A DNA stretch of 64,000 nucleotides, from contig NZ_QLZR01000001.1 in the NCBI RefSeq assembly GCF_003289955.1, positions 682,001 through 746,000 on the forward strand, written 5' to 3'. Shown here in pieces: positions 25,632-33,798 of the stretch. The stretch is from Planococcus halotolerans (GTDB taxonomy: Bacteria > Bacillota > Bacilli > Bacillales_A > Planococcaceae). Below the pieces are notes generated by a model. The model worked only from the letters and a program-made list of their open reading frames with translations. It did not search any database and had not been told where the DNA came from. Every line of letters begins with the position of its first letter. The first letter of the stretch is position 1. Made by a program: the position numbers and the translations under genes.

Positions 25632-26396
25632 TCATTCAAACAGTGAAATCAATTCTTTTGTATAATCATTGCGCTGTTCCGAGAATATATTCTCCTGACT
25701 GAAATGGTCGACGATGCTTCCATCTCTCATCACCATTATCTGCTGGCTCATGGTATTGACCGCTGACAGGTCATGGGAAATGAACAGATAGGAAAGGTCG
25801 AGCTCTTCACGGAGTCCAGTCAACAGTTTCAAAATGGAAGCCTGTGAAAGAACATCGAGGCTCGAAGTCGGTTCATCCAAGACGATCAGCGAGGGTTCGA
25901 GGCTGATGGCGCGGGCAATTGTCACCCGCTGCTTCTGGCCGCCGCTCAGTTCATGGGGATAGCGGTCTGCCAATGCGTCAGGAAGCTCCACCGCTTCCAT
26001 CAATTGAGTGACAAACGCTTCCTCATTAGTATAATGAAAATGTTTCAAGCACGCTTGATTGCCGAATTGCAAATAAGGATCAATCAAAGATTCACGGATT
26101 TTCAATTTGGGATTCAAAGATGAAGACGGATTCTGGAGAACTGCTTGCAGGTTTTTCCGATGGGGCTTCAATTCACGCTCGTTCAAGTCTTGCAAAGAAA
26201 CCCCATTGAATTGGATTTCTCCTCCATCAATGTTATCCAATTGGAGAACACAGCGTGCCAAAGTGCTTTTGCCGCAGCCGCTTTCACCGACAAGACCCAA
26301 ACATTGTTTCTTCTCCAAGGAAAAATTGATGTCTTTCAATACGTTAACACCATTCGAATAGCTTTTAATTACATTCTTTAATTTGAGTAAAGTCAT
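25632..26396 (-). CDS. ABC transporter ATPase, OppF/NikE-like
   Basis: ATPase of 254 residues with Walker A GESGCGKS, signature LSGGQKQR, Walker B LIVLDEPTSSLD and the switch histidine in ISHDL. It belongs to the peptide/nickel uptake family and pairs with the ATPase encoded upstream (4-base overlap). Confidence 0.92.
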   Translation of the reverse strand: MTLLKLKNVIKSYSNGVNVLKDINFSLEKKQCLGLVGESGCGKSTLARCVLQLDNIDGGEIQFNGVSLQDLNERELKPHRKNLQAVLQNPSSSLNPKLKIRESLIDPYLQFGNQACLKHFHYTNEEAFVTQLMEAVELPDALADRYPHELSGGQKQRVTIARAISLEPSLIVLDEPTSSLDVLSQASILKLLTGLREELDLSYLFISHDLSAVNTMSQQIMVMRDGSIVDHFSQENIFSEQRNDYTKELISLFE

Positions 26397-27193
26397 TTGG
26401 CCACCTCAAGGATTTTTTCAGTCGCAGGCTTGCGTAGAGGAGAAGAAGCTTCGATCAGAAGTTTTGTGTACGGATGCACCGGGTTGTCGAGAACTTGCCG
26501 TTTCTCCCCTTGCTCGACAATCTCCCCTTCTTTCATCACCAGGATACGGTCTGCATGATTTTTTACATGGCGCAGGTCATGCGTGATAAAAAGAATGGCG
26601 CAGCCTTTTTCCTGCTGAAGCTTTTCCAGCAATTGCAGCACTTTAAATGAGGTGATGCTGTCAAGTGCAGTGGTTGGTTCGTCCGCAATCAGGATATCCG
26701 GCTCGAGCAGGAGCGCGAGTGCGATGGAAACACGCTGAAGCTGGCCGCCACTGAGTTGGAATGGGTAGCGGCTGTAAATTTCCGGCTGAAGTCCGACATC
26801 TTTCAATGCTTCCTCCGCTTTTTTCTTTCTGACGTCTTTCGATAACTTCAAATGGGTTTTCAAAAATTCCTGGAAATGGCGGCCGATGGTGTGGAAAGGG
26901 GTGAAGGAACCCTGATAATCCTGAAATATATAAGAAATTCGGGTTCCTCGCAATGCACGCATTTTCTTTGGCGGCAATTCCAGCAGATTCATACCCTCAT
27001 AAGAAACATTTCCGGCAGCCCGCAAATTCGGACCAAGCAATTGACCGATTGCTGACGAAGTCAGGCTTTTACCGCTGCCGCTTTGCCCGACGATTGCGAG
27101 CCATTCCCCTTTTAGAATTTGAAATGAAATATCCTTCACGATATCTTTTTGTTTATTCGAGATTGAGAGGCCATTGACGGATACAAGACTCAT
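26393..27193 (-). CDS. ABC transporter ATPase, OppD/NikD-like
   Basis: ATPase of 266 residues with Walker A GQSGSGKS, signature LSGGQLQR, Walker B LIADEPTTALD and ITHDLRHV. The C-terminal segment with HPYTKLLIEASSPLRK is typical of OppD/NikD members. It touches both neighbours: its ATG overlaps the permease stop, and its end overlaps the second ATPase gene. Confidence 0.92.
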   Translation of the reverse strand: MSLVSVNGLSISNKQKDIVKDISFQILKGEWLAIVGQSGSGKSLTSSAIGQLLGPNLRAAGNVSYEGMNLLELPPKKMRALRGTRISYIFQDYQGSFTPFHTIGRHFQEFLKTHLKLSKDVRKKKAEEALKDVGLQPEIYSRYPFQLSGGQLQRVSIALALLLEPDILIADEPTTALDSITSFKVLQLLEKLQQEKGCAILFITHDLRHVKNHADRILVMKEGEIVEQGEKRQVLDNPVHPYTKLLIEASSPLRKPATEKILEVAK

Positions 27194-28029
27194 TATGCCA
27201 CTTCCTTTTTCACATCAAATTTATCCCGCAGAAAGTCACCCAGCAAATTTGAGAAGAGGACCACTGTCACAATCGCAAGCCCTGGAAAAACCATCAATTC
27301 AGGAACCGATTGGAAATAGGGCCGCGCTTCATTGAGCATCGCACCCCATTCAGGTGCCGGCGGCTGTGCTCCCAGTCCGATATAGGACAAAGAAGAAATC
27401 AACAGAATGATTTTTCCCAAATCCAGACTTGCAAGCACAAGGACGTGGCCAATCAAATGCGGGAATAAATGCTTCACCATTATTCTGCGTTCACTCAATC
27501 CATTAATTTTAGCCATCGTTATGTAATCTTTCTGCCGTTCTACGACAACCGTACTGCGGACCAAACGTGCATAGTTCACCCATTTCACAATGACAATGGC
27601 AATCAGCAGATTTTCAATGCCGGCCCCAAGCAGACCGCTTAGAACGATGGCGACGATCGTATCCGGAAAAGAAAGAAAAGCATCTGCAATACGCATGAGG
27701 ATGCGGTCTACAATGCCTCCTTTAAAACCAGCAAAAATTCCGAATGGAACTCCGATTGCGACCGCCAGCAGCAATGCCAGAAAGCCATAGCCGACGGTCA
27801 ATTGAGAGCCCAGCAAAATCCGCGTCAGGACATCCCTTCCTAAATGGTCCGTTCCAAGCGGATGCTCGAGACTTGCCGGAAGAAGCCGCTCCTCCAAATT
27901 GACAAAAGAGGGGTCATATTTCAGAACCAGAAATGTATAAACTGCAATGCCAGCTATCACCACTAATGCACCGATCAATAAAATCTTTTTAAAGCGCATT
28001 CTGTATGAGTTGGATTCACTGGTTTCCAT
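27193..28029 (-). CDS. ABC transporter permease, OppC/NikC-like
   Basis: Six-helix permease of 278 residues with the DppC-type motif HPLGTDHLGRDVLTRIL near residue 55 and the EAA loop (RLVRSTVVVERQKDYITMAKINGLSE). It forms the membrane channel with the permease encoded immediately upstream (1-base overlap). Confidence 0.92.
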   Translation of the reverse strand: METSESNSYRMRFKKILLIGALVVIAGIAVYTFLVLKYDPSFVNLEERLLPASLEHPLGTDHLGRDVLTRILLGSQLTVGYGFLALLLAVAIGVPFGIFAGFKGGIVDRILMRIADAFLSFPDTIVAIVLSGLLGAGIENLLIAIVIVKWVNYARLVRSTVVVERQKDYITMAKINGLSERRIMVKHLFPHLIGHVLVLASLDLGKIILLISSLSYIGLGAQPPAPEWGAMLNEARPYFQSVPELMVFPGLAIVTVVLFSNLLGDFLRDKFDVKKEVA

Positions 28030-28973
28030 TAACTTCCCCTCTTTTCCTTCAAGCGCAGTTCAGGATTCAAATAGCGATAAGACAAATCAACTGCACTGTT
28101 TACGATGAATATCAGTATGGCCATAATCAGGATATAACCTTGTATGACTGGATAATCACGGCTCCTGATTGCATCCACAACCATTTTGCCGATGCCGGGA
28201 TACGCAAAAATCACTTCGATTACCACAACTCCTCCAATCAGGCTCCCCAGGCTTACACCGAAAACCGTAATGACAGGGGGAAGGCTGGAACGGAAGGCAT
28301 GAGAAAAGAAAATCCGAGATTTCGAAAGCCCTCTAGCCTGCGCTGCCCGGATATACTCATGGCCCAGTGAATCGATCAGGCTGGAGCGCAGCAGGCGGAC
28401 GTATACACTTGTTATGGCAAGCCCTAATGTAATAGAGGGAAGCACGGCAGAAATAATGCCGTCTCTCCCCATTGTCGGCAGGATGCCGAATCTAACGCCA
28501 AAGAGATCGATCATTATCAGGCCCAGCCAAAAGCTTGGAACTGCTGCCCCCAATAACGACACCCAACGGCTTACATGGTCAATCCAGCTGTCTCTGTAAA
28601 GTGCAGCAAGCGAGCCGAGTGGAACTGCGATCAAAAGCATTACCAAAAGCGCTCCTGCCGTCAACTCCAATGTCGCCGGCAACCCGCTCCAAAGCATTTC
28701 CATAACCGGCTGATTGGTGATATAGGAATTACCAAAATCCATTTTCACAAAATCCGTCAGCCATTGGCCATATTGCACCAAAAGCGGTTCGTTAAAGCCC
28801 ATTTCCTCGCGCAGCTGTTCCACCTGCTCGTTGGTTACAGAGACATCATCGACTCTTAAGATTGAAAGAACCGGATCTCCTGGTGCCAGCCTTGCAAACA
28901 GGAAACTGACGAACGTGATAATCAGCAGAAACACTGCCACTTCTATCAGCCGGCGGCTTAATATCCGAAACAC
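28029..28973 (-). CDS. ABC transporter permease, OppB/NikB-like
   Basis: Permease of 314 residues with RLAPGDPV near the N-terminus, a periplasmic-type loop and the EAA loop (LIDSLGHEYIRAAQARGLSK). Second gene of the operon, directly after the binding-protein stop. Confidence 0.92.
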   Translation of the reverse strand: MFRILSRRLIEVAVFLLIITFVSFLFARLAPGDPVLSILRVDDVSVTNEQVEQLREEMGFNEPLLVQYGQWLTDFVKMDFGNSYITNQPVMEMLWSGLPATLELTAGALLVMLLIAVPLGSLAALYRDSWIDHVSRWVSLLGAAVPSFWLGLIMIDLFGVRFGILPTMGRDGIISAVLPSITLGLAITSVYVRLLRSSLIDSLGHEYIRAAQARGLSKSRIFFSHAFRSSLPPVITVFGVSLGSLIGGVVVIEVIFAYPGIGKMVVDAIRSRDYPVIQGYILIMAILIFIVNSAVDLSYRYLNPELRLKEKRGS

Positions 28974-30500
28974 TTACTTCACATCCAATTCATTGGTCAG
29001 CATATAGTATTCGCTGCGGGAAGTTACCCAATTCTCCACTTTGTCTGAGTTGTACGCAACCAGCGTATTCGGGTGAAGGATAAAGGAATTGTAAACTTGC
29101 TCATCCACATAACGCGCAATTTCTTCTGCTATATCAGAGCGCTCCTGCTGGCCGACGGTCATGTTCAGTTCATCGATCAATGCCGTCACCTTATCGTCGT
29201 CAGCTCCACTGAAGTTTAACGCGCCATCCGGATGATAAGTAGCATTCAAATAATAGCCTGCGTCTCCGCGTGGTGCAGTCAGATTACTGTATGTAGTCAA
29301 ATCCCAATCCCGGTTTGCTGCCATATATTCTTCCGGAATCTCGATTTGCTGAAGAGTCACTTCAATCCCAAGTTGACCCGCATCCGACTGGAAAACTTGT
29401 GCGATCAATGGTAAATCGGCGCGGGCACTGTAAGTCAGCATCGTAAGAGCCAGGGGCTCACCGTCTTTCTCCATGACGCCGTCTACTACTTCATAGCCTG
29501 CCGCTTCAAGATATTTCCGGGCACTCTCAAGCCCTGTCTCTTTTTCAGGATAGTCCGGTGCAAATGTAAACGTTGACGGGAAAGGGCCGTTAGCCACTTC
29601 CGCATGGCCTTTAAGTATTGTGTCAACGATCGATTCCCGGTCAATCAATGCATCAATCGCTTTTCGGACATTCAAATCCTGCAGCACTTCCCTTTCCAGG
29701 TTCATCGTCATCTGATGGACACGGAAAGTTGAAGTCGATTCCACTGTTACACCTTCAATCGCCTCCAATTGCTCCAAACTTTCCACTTCCGGTCTGAAAA
29801 CGATATCTGCTCCCCCCGATTCAAGTGCAAGTGACCGGGCATTTGCATCTTCATTAAATGAAAACTTTGCCGCTTCCAATTTTGCGGCACCATTCCAGTA
29901 TTCATCGTAGCGCGTCAAGTCAACAGCCGTTCCCGGTGTAAATGATGAAACTGCAAAAGGCCCGGTTCCTATCGGCTTATTGACGAAATCCGTTTGAGTC
30001 ACATCAATGATCGAAGTGTTCGGATGAACCAATTCCGAAGGAAATTCGGGGAAAGGCATGGTTGTTTTGACTGTTAATGTATAACCATCTGCCTCGATTG
30101 ACTCGATGCGCAGGGCATTCTTAATAGCGGCACTGTCTTCCATTGCACGTTCCAGCGAAGCCTTGACTGCTGCTCCGTCCATCGGATTGCCGTTCTGGAA
30201 AGTCACATCTTCCCTTAACTTGATCGTCCAGGTTTGACCGTCTTCACTGGTCCAGCTTTCAGCCAGCCATGGTTCGATTTCCAGCGTTTCATCATTCAAA
30301 TGGATCAAAGTTTCCGTTATTCCCGCTCTTAATGAAACGTAACTCGTGTCTACATTCGGATCCAGTGAACTGGTGGCAAAGTTAAAAAGAAGATTCACTT
30401 CTTTCTTTTCCTCTTGCTGGCCGGCTGAATTCGTGTTGCACGCCGATAAAATCAATGCAGCAATTACAGTCAATATCATTAATTTACTCAGTTTGATCAT
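28974..30500 (-). CDS. Substrate-binding lipoprotein of a nickel/metallophore-type ABC importer
   Basis: SBP_bac_5 family lipoprotein of about 508 residues with lipobox LSAC. The body has IGTGPF, YWNG and the late YNSFILHPN motifs; the basic FRVHQMTMN and TAPRGDAGYYL stretches resemble NikA/CntA proteins, which bind nickel or metal-opine complexes rather than plain peptides. The ATG at 30500 has GAGGG six bases upstream. Two Zur-like boxes lie upstream, so zinc in complex with a small ligand is a candidate substrate. The specific ligand cannot be read from sequence. Confidence 0.85.
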   Translation of the reverse strand: MIKLSKLMILTVIAALILSACNTNSAGQQEEKKEVNLLFNFATSSLDPNVDTSYVSLRAGITETLIHLNDETLEIEPWLAESWTSEDGQTWTIKLREDVTFQNGNPMDGAAVKASLERAMEDSAAIKNALRIESIEADGYTLTVKTTMPFPEFPSELVHPNTSIIDVTQTDFVNKPIGTGPFAVSSFTPGTAVDLTRYDEYWNGAAKLEAAKFSFNEDANARSLALESGGADIVFRPEVESLEQLEAIEGVTVESTSTFRVHQMTMNLEREVLQDLNVRKAIDALIDRESIVDTILKGHAEVANGPFPSTFTFAPDYPEKETGLESARKYLEAAGYEVVDGVMEKDGEPLALTMLTYSARADLPLIAQVFQSDAGQLGIEVTLQQIEIPEEYMAANRDWDLTTYSNLTAPRGDAGYYLNATYHPDGALNFSGADDDKVTALIDELNMTVGQQERSDIAEEIARYVDEQVYNSFILHPNTLVAYNSDKVENWVTSRSEYYMLTNELDVK

Positions 30501-30564
30501 GGAAATCCCTCTTCTCTTTTTGTTTTCAACTTGGATGAAAATAATTTTTAAAAGTAGCAGTGTG

Positions 30565-30587
30565 CAAAAAGTAACCATTACGATTTA
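30565..30587 (-). promoter_or_regulatory. Zur-like operator, proximal
   Basis: The right half ATTACGATTTA is identical to the Bacillus Zur consensus half site (AAATCGTAATnATTACGATTT); the left half is CAAAAAGTAAC. By my alignment 18 of 22 non-central positions agree. It lies about 65-87 bp before the start of the binding-protein gene. Confidence 0.6.
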
Positions 30588-30699
30588 TAAAAGTGTAAAA
30601 ATTTTTGCAACGAGCCGGCATTACCTTAGATTGCGGCAGTTCGCAGACTAGTCGAGCCGTTATGTATAAGACAATGTTTAAAACTTTTAATTCAAAATG

Positions 30700-30722
30700 C
30701 AAATAGTAAAAGTTACGATTTA
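30700..30722 (-). promoter_or_regulatory. Zur-like operator, distal
   Basis: Halves AAATAGTAA and GTTACGATTTA around a central base, close to the Zur consensus. It is 135 bp (start to start) from the proximal box. Apart from the two boxes and the TerC terminator I see no gene in 30501-30886. Confidence 0.55.
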
Positions 30723-30811
30723 CATCATATAATGCTTTTCAGTTTTATGCAATTCTATTTATGCAAAAAAGCGGTTTTTCTCCAAACCAAGCTCCTCTTC
30801 CCTAAAAAAGC

Positions 30812-30853
30812 AAAAAAGGATGAGGCTCTGTTATGATGAGCCTCATCCTTTTT
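30812..30853 (-). terminator. Terminator of the TerC-family gene
   Basis: Stem AAAAGGATGAGGCTC / GAGCCTCATCCTTTT with T runs on both strands, 34 bp after the stop. Confidence 0.88.
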
Positions 30854-30886
30854 AATCTGTTCCTTAGCTGACTCTACCTTTCAAAC

Positions 30887-31651
30887 TTAAGCCAAACTCT
30901 CTGACTCTTTCTTTTTCTTAATACTGATAACAGCTCCGACTGCGACAATAGCAAGCAATACTCCCCAGAAGATGAGTTTCCATTCTGCCGAGTGGACGAA
31001 ATCGTATGGCAGGATGCCGAGATTTTTATGTCCCAAAGTCAGGACAGTCAATTTCACGCCGACCCAGCCGACAATGACGAACGCAGTTGTTTCAAGCTGC
31101 GGATAGTTCGCCAGCAATTTAACGAATTTATGAGCCGCAAAACGCATGATGACGAGACCGACCAAACCACCGGCAAGCATTACGCCGAACTGGCCGCCGT
31201 TGATGCCGCCGATTTCCATTTTGCCCAAGTGAGGCAATGTCATCGCCAATGCTACTGCAGCAAGCATGGAGTCGATAGCGAAAGCGATGTCCGCCAGTTC
31301 AACTTTGAAAACGGTCATCCAGAAACCTGAACCTTTTGTAGCTTCAGGCTCATGCGAATGTTCCTTGTGTTTTCGCTGGTCGTAAATGTGCTTGAAGGCG
31401 ATGAACAACAGGTAAGCCGCTCCAAGTGCCTGAATCTGCCAAACATCGACCAATAAGGTGATCAGGAACAACGCTGCGAAACGGAACACGAACGCCCCCA
31501 GTAATCCGTAGAACAACGCTTTTTTCTGCTGCTCTTTCGGCAAGTGCTTAACCATGACCGCCATAACCACCGCATTGTCTGCGGCAAGTAACCCTTCAAG
31601 TGCTACAAGAACCAGCAGCACCCATACATATTCCAATAAAATTGCTTCCAT
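30887..31651 (-). CDS. TerC-family membrane protein (manganese exporter type)
   Basis: Integral membrane protein of 254 residues with seven or more helices and the TerC signature (EGLLAADNAVVMAVM near the N-terminus, VELADIAFAIDSMLAAVAL in the middle). Conserved Asp/Asn residues in these helices are thought to pass metal ions. Members next to yybP-ykoY riboswitches (YkoY, MeeF/MeeY) act in manganese export or metalation of exported proteins. The leader in front is such a riboswitch, so control by Mn2+ is expected. Confidence 0.9.
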   Translation of the reverse strand: MEAILLEYVWVLLVLVALEGLLAADNAVVMAVMVKHLPKEQQKKALFYGLLGAFVFRFAALFLITLLVDVWQIQALGAAYLLFIAFKHIYDQRKHKEHSHEPEATKGSGFWMTVFKVELADIAFAIDSMLAAVALAMTLPHLGKMEIGGINGGQFGVMLAGGLVGLVIMRFAAHKFVKLLANYPQLETTAFVIVGWVGVKLTVLTLGHKNLGILPYDFVHSAEWKLIFWGVLLAIVAVGAVISIKKKKESESLA

Positions 31652-31680
31652 CTTCCAAACCCCCAGCTAATTTTTGCAAC

Positions 31681-31716
31681 AAAAAAGACCCAGCCTAATT
31701 AAAGGCAAAGGTCTTG
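31681..31716 (-). terminator. Expression-platform terminator of the yybP-ykoY leader
   Basis: AAGACC and GCC pair with GGC and GGTCTT, followed by a T run on the minus strand. Its left arm overlaps the 3' end of the aptamer, as expected for a transcriptional switch. Confidence 0.75.
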
Positions 31717-31822
31717 CTAAGCAAAATTAACTGCTATCACAACCGGTGGCTCTTAACCACGTAATGACGACTGTGAAATAGGTTTCCCTATAGCTACTCC
31801 CCTTTGACGAATGTCAAAAGTC
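31700..31822 (-). ncRNA. yybP-ykoY manganese riboswitch
   Basis: On the minus strand the conserved blocks appear in order: AAAGGGGAGTAGC, then CAGTCGTC, CCGGTTGTGATAGC and TTTTGCTTAGCAAGACCTTTGCC. This is the yybP-ykoY aptamer, which binds Mn2+ and turns on exporters. It lies in front of a TerC gene, the classic partner. Confidence 0.92.
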
Positions 31823-31924
31823 TATTGAGTTGTAACGTCAGTATAGCATCTTTCAATAAAAAACAATACATTATTTTTGTCTGAGTTGTGGCAAATTTAA
31901 AATAAACCGATTTTTTATTACCAT

Positions 31925-31983
31925 AAACCATTACGTTCTACTGTATGGTTTGACTCCCGATGTGATAGGATATTCTTAATTTA
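31925..31983 (+). promoter_or_regulatory. Candidate MerR promoter and inverted repeat
   Basis: Inverted repeat AAACCAT-N13-ATGGTTT (31925-31951) overlaps a TTGACT (31950-31955). A CTTAAT follows 19 bases later, the long spacer seen at MerR-controlled promoters. This suggests autoregulation but is a weak call; other -10 choices exist. Confidence 0.35.
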
Positions 31984-31987
31984 AATT

Positions 31988-32014
31988 GGAGGTGCGTCCA
32001 TTGGGAAGGACTTA
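31988..32014 (+). promoter_or_regulatory. Shine-Dalgarno with short hairpin before the MerR start
   Basis: GGAGGTGC is followed by GTCC-ATTGGGAA-GGAC and TTA before the ATG at 32015. The motif GGAGGTGnnTCC...GGA is the same as before the two genes downstream, though this stem has only four pairs. The GGAAGGA within it could itself serve as ribosome binding site. Confidence 0.4.
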
Positions 32015-32404
32015 ATGAAAATCGGTGAAATAGCAAAACTGAGTGGTGTGTCTGTAAGAACCATTGATTATTATACAACTGCTGGTTTATTGGCATTCGA
32101 ACGCTCTGAAGCCAATTACCGGCTTTACCCGACCAATGTTCTGCACACGCTCGAACGGATTCAGGTATTGAAGAAACAGCGCATGTCGATCGCGGAGATC
32201 CGTGAAATTATTTGTGCAGGCGATACTCCGGAAACGGATGAACTGATTGATGAAGTGATCAATGAGTTCGATCAGCTGCAGCAAAAAATCGTCCGGCTGG
32301 AAAAACAGCTGAAGGATGCACCGTATTATGCGAAGACACAAACGGGCAAAGCACTTGAGAGAAAGATGGCTGCCATCACGGCTCTTTTGGTTTTGCTCCA
32401 ATAA
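32015..32404 (+). CDS. MerR-family transcriptional regulator
   Basis: Regulator of 129 residues: MerR-type winged helix (MKIGEIAKLSGVSVRTIDYYTTAGLL, NYRLYP) and a long dimerisation helix (LIDEVINEFDQLQQKIVRLEKQL). The C-terminus lacks the paired cysteines of metal sensors such as CueR. It is followed at 34 bp by two CorC-type genes. A MerR gene next to CorC genes also occurs in the B. subtilis yhdP-yhdQ-yhdT region, so conserved context supports a link with cation export. Confidence 0.9.
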   Translation: MKIGEIAKLSGVSVRTIDYYTTAGLLAFERSEANYRLYPTNVLHTLERIQVLKKQRMSIAEIREIICAGDTPETDELIDEVINEFDQLQQKIVRLEKQLKDAPYYAKTQTGKALERKMAAITALLVLLQ

Positions 32405-32409
32405 ACCCC

Positions 32410-32438
32410 GGAGGTGAATCCCTTTTACAGGGACATAA
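32410..32438 (+). promoter_or_regulatory. Shine-Dalgarno/hairpin/start arrangement, first CorC gene
   Basis: GGAGG (32410-32414) and the GTG start (32439) are 24 bases apart, too far for normal initiation. The gap holds the hairpin TCCCT-TTTAC-AGGGA (32419-32433). If this stem forms, the effective spacing falls to nine bases, the optimum. Confidence 0.65.
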
Positions 32439-33746
32439 GTGGATATAATTACGATAGTGAATTTAGGATTATTGGTACTATTGCTCGGCCTGACAGCTTT
32501 CTTTGTCGGATCAGAGTTTGCGGTGGTCAAAATCAGGATGTCGCGTCTTGATCAGTTGATCGCCGAAGGAAACAAGAAAGCCGTTACGGCGAAAAAAGTC
32601 GCCGGCGACCTGGACTATTACCTGTCTGCCTGCCAGCTCGGCATCACGGTGACGGCCCTTGGTCTTGGTGCACTTGGTAAACCGACCGTCGAACGTTTGA
32701 TGTATCCGGTTTTCGAATTCTTCGATGCATCGGATGCGGTGGCGGCAACGGCTTCCTACGCAATCGCGTTCCTTCTTGTTACGTATCTTCACGTCGTTGT
32801 GGGTGAAATGGCCCCAAAAACACTGGCAATTGAATTTGCCGAAAAGATGTCATTATTGCTTGCCCCGCCTCTTTATTGGTTCGGTAAAGTAATGAAACCT
32901 TTCATCTGGACATTGAATGGCGCCGCGCGGCTGTTGCTCCGTACATTTGGTGTGCAGCCGGGCCACGAGCAGGCCTATTCGGAAGATGAATTGAGAATTG
33001 TCATGGCGCAAAGTTTTGAAGGCGGCGCTATCAATGAAACAGAGCTTTCCTATATGGAAAATGTCTTTACTTTCGACGAGCGAGCTGCAAAAGAAATTAT
33101 GGTTCCGCGGACGGAGCTTGTGACGCTCGATAAAGATATGCCTTTGAAAGAGATTGTTGAGATTCTCGATGAAAATAATTACACGCGCTACCCGGTCACG
33201 GAAGACGGCGACAAAGACCGCATCATCGGTTTTGTCAGCGCTAAAAAGATGCTGCCGCATATTGTTGCGGGACGTCCTTGGGAGCTGCAGAACTTCGTGC
33301 GGGAAATGCCCACCACTTTTGAAATGACCGGTTTGCAGGATGCTTTGCTGAAAATGCAGCAGTCCCGCGTCCATATCGCTTTGGTGGCCGATGAATACGG
33401 CGGTACTGCCGGTATGCTTACGATGGAAGATATTCTGGAAGAAATCGTTGGTGAAATCCGCGATGAGTTTGATGATGATGAAGTGCCGGATATCAGCCTC
33501 GTAAACGATAACGATTACCTGATCAACGGACGTGTGCTGCTGAAAGACCTCGAAGACCGTTTCGGCTTAAGCTTTGAAGAAAGCGAAGATATCGATACAA
33601 TCGGCGGCTGGGTTCATTATAAACGTGCTGGCGAAGTCCTTACCGGCGATACTGTAACGCAAGGTAAGACTTCGTGGACAGTCATGGAAATGGATCATCA
33701 GCAGATCAAACAGGTCTTGTTCCATCAGGAAGCTGCAGAAGAATAA
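32439..33746 (+). CDS. CNNM/CorC-family cation exporter (YhdP/MpfA-like)
   Basis: Membrane protein of 435 residues: an N-terminal CNNM (DUF21) domain with four hydrophobic segments (FFVGSEFAVVKIRMSRLDQLI, YLSACQLGITVTALGLGALGKP), a pair of CBS domains (IMVPRTELVTLD ... DALLKMQQSRVHIALVADEYGGTAGM) and a C-terminal CorC_HlyC domain (DYLINGRVLLKDLEDRFGL ... IDTIGGWV). The B. subtilis relative MpfA/YhdP exports magnesium. GTG start with the unusual SD hairpin. Confidence 0.93.
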   Translation: MDIITIVNLGLLVLLLGLTAFFVGSEFAVVKIRMSRLDQLIAEGNKKAVTAKKVAGDLDYYLSACQLGITVTALGLGALGKPTVERLMYPVFEFFDASDAVAATASYAIAFLLVTYLHVVVGEMAPKTLAIEFAEKMSLLLAPPLYWFGKVMKPFIWTLNGAARLLLRTFGVQPGHEQAYSEDELRIVMAQSFEGGAINETELSYMENVFTFDERAAKEIMVPRTELVTLDKDMPLKEIVEILDENNYTRYPVTEDGDKDRIIGFVSAKKMLPHIVAGRPWELQNFVREMPTTFEMTGLQDALLKMQQSRVHIALVADEYGGTAGMLTMEDILEEIVGEIRDEFDDDEVPDISLVNDNDYLINGRVLLKDLEDRFGLSFEESEDIDTIGGWVHYKRAGEVLTGDTVTQGKTSWTVMEMDHQQIKQVLFHQEAAEE

Positions 33747-33766
33747 AAGCTTATTCATTATTACTC

Positions 33767-33798
33767 GGAGGTGAATCCCTCTTTAAGAGGGAACCATA
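33767..33798 (+). promoter_or_regulatory. Shine-Dalgarno/hairpin/start arrangement, second CorC gene
   Basis: GGAGG (33767-33771) and the TTG start (33799) are 27 bases apart. Between them lies TCCCTCT-TTA-AGAGGGA (33776-33792). Looping out this seven-pair stem leaves ten bases. The surrounding GGAGGTGAATCCC is identical to that of the preceding gene while the stem is longer and still fully paired. Confidence 0.68.
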
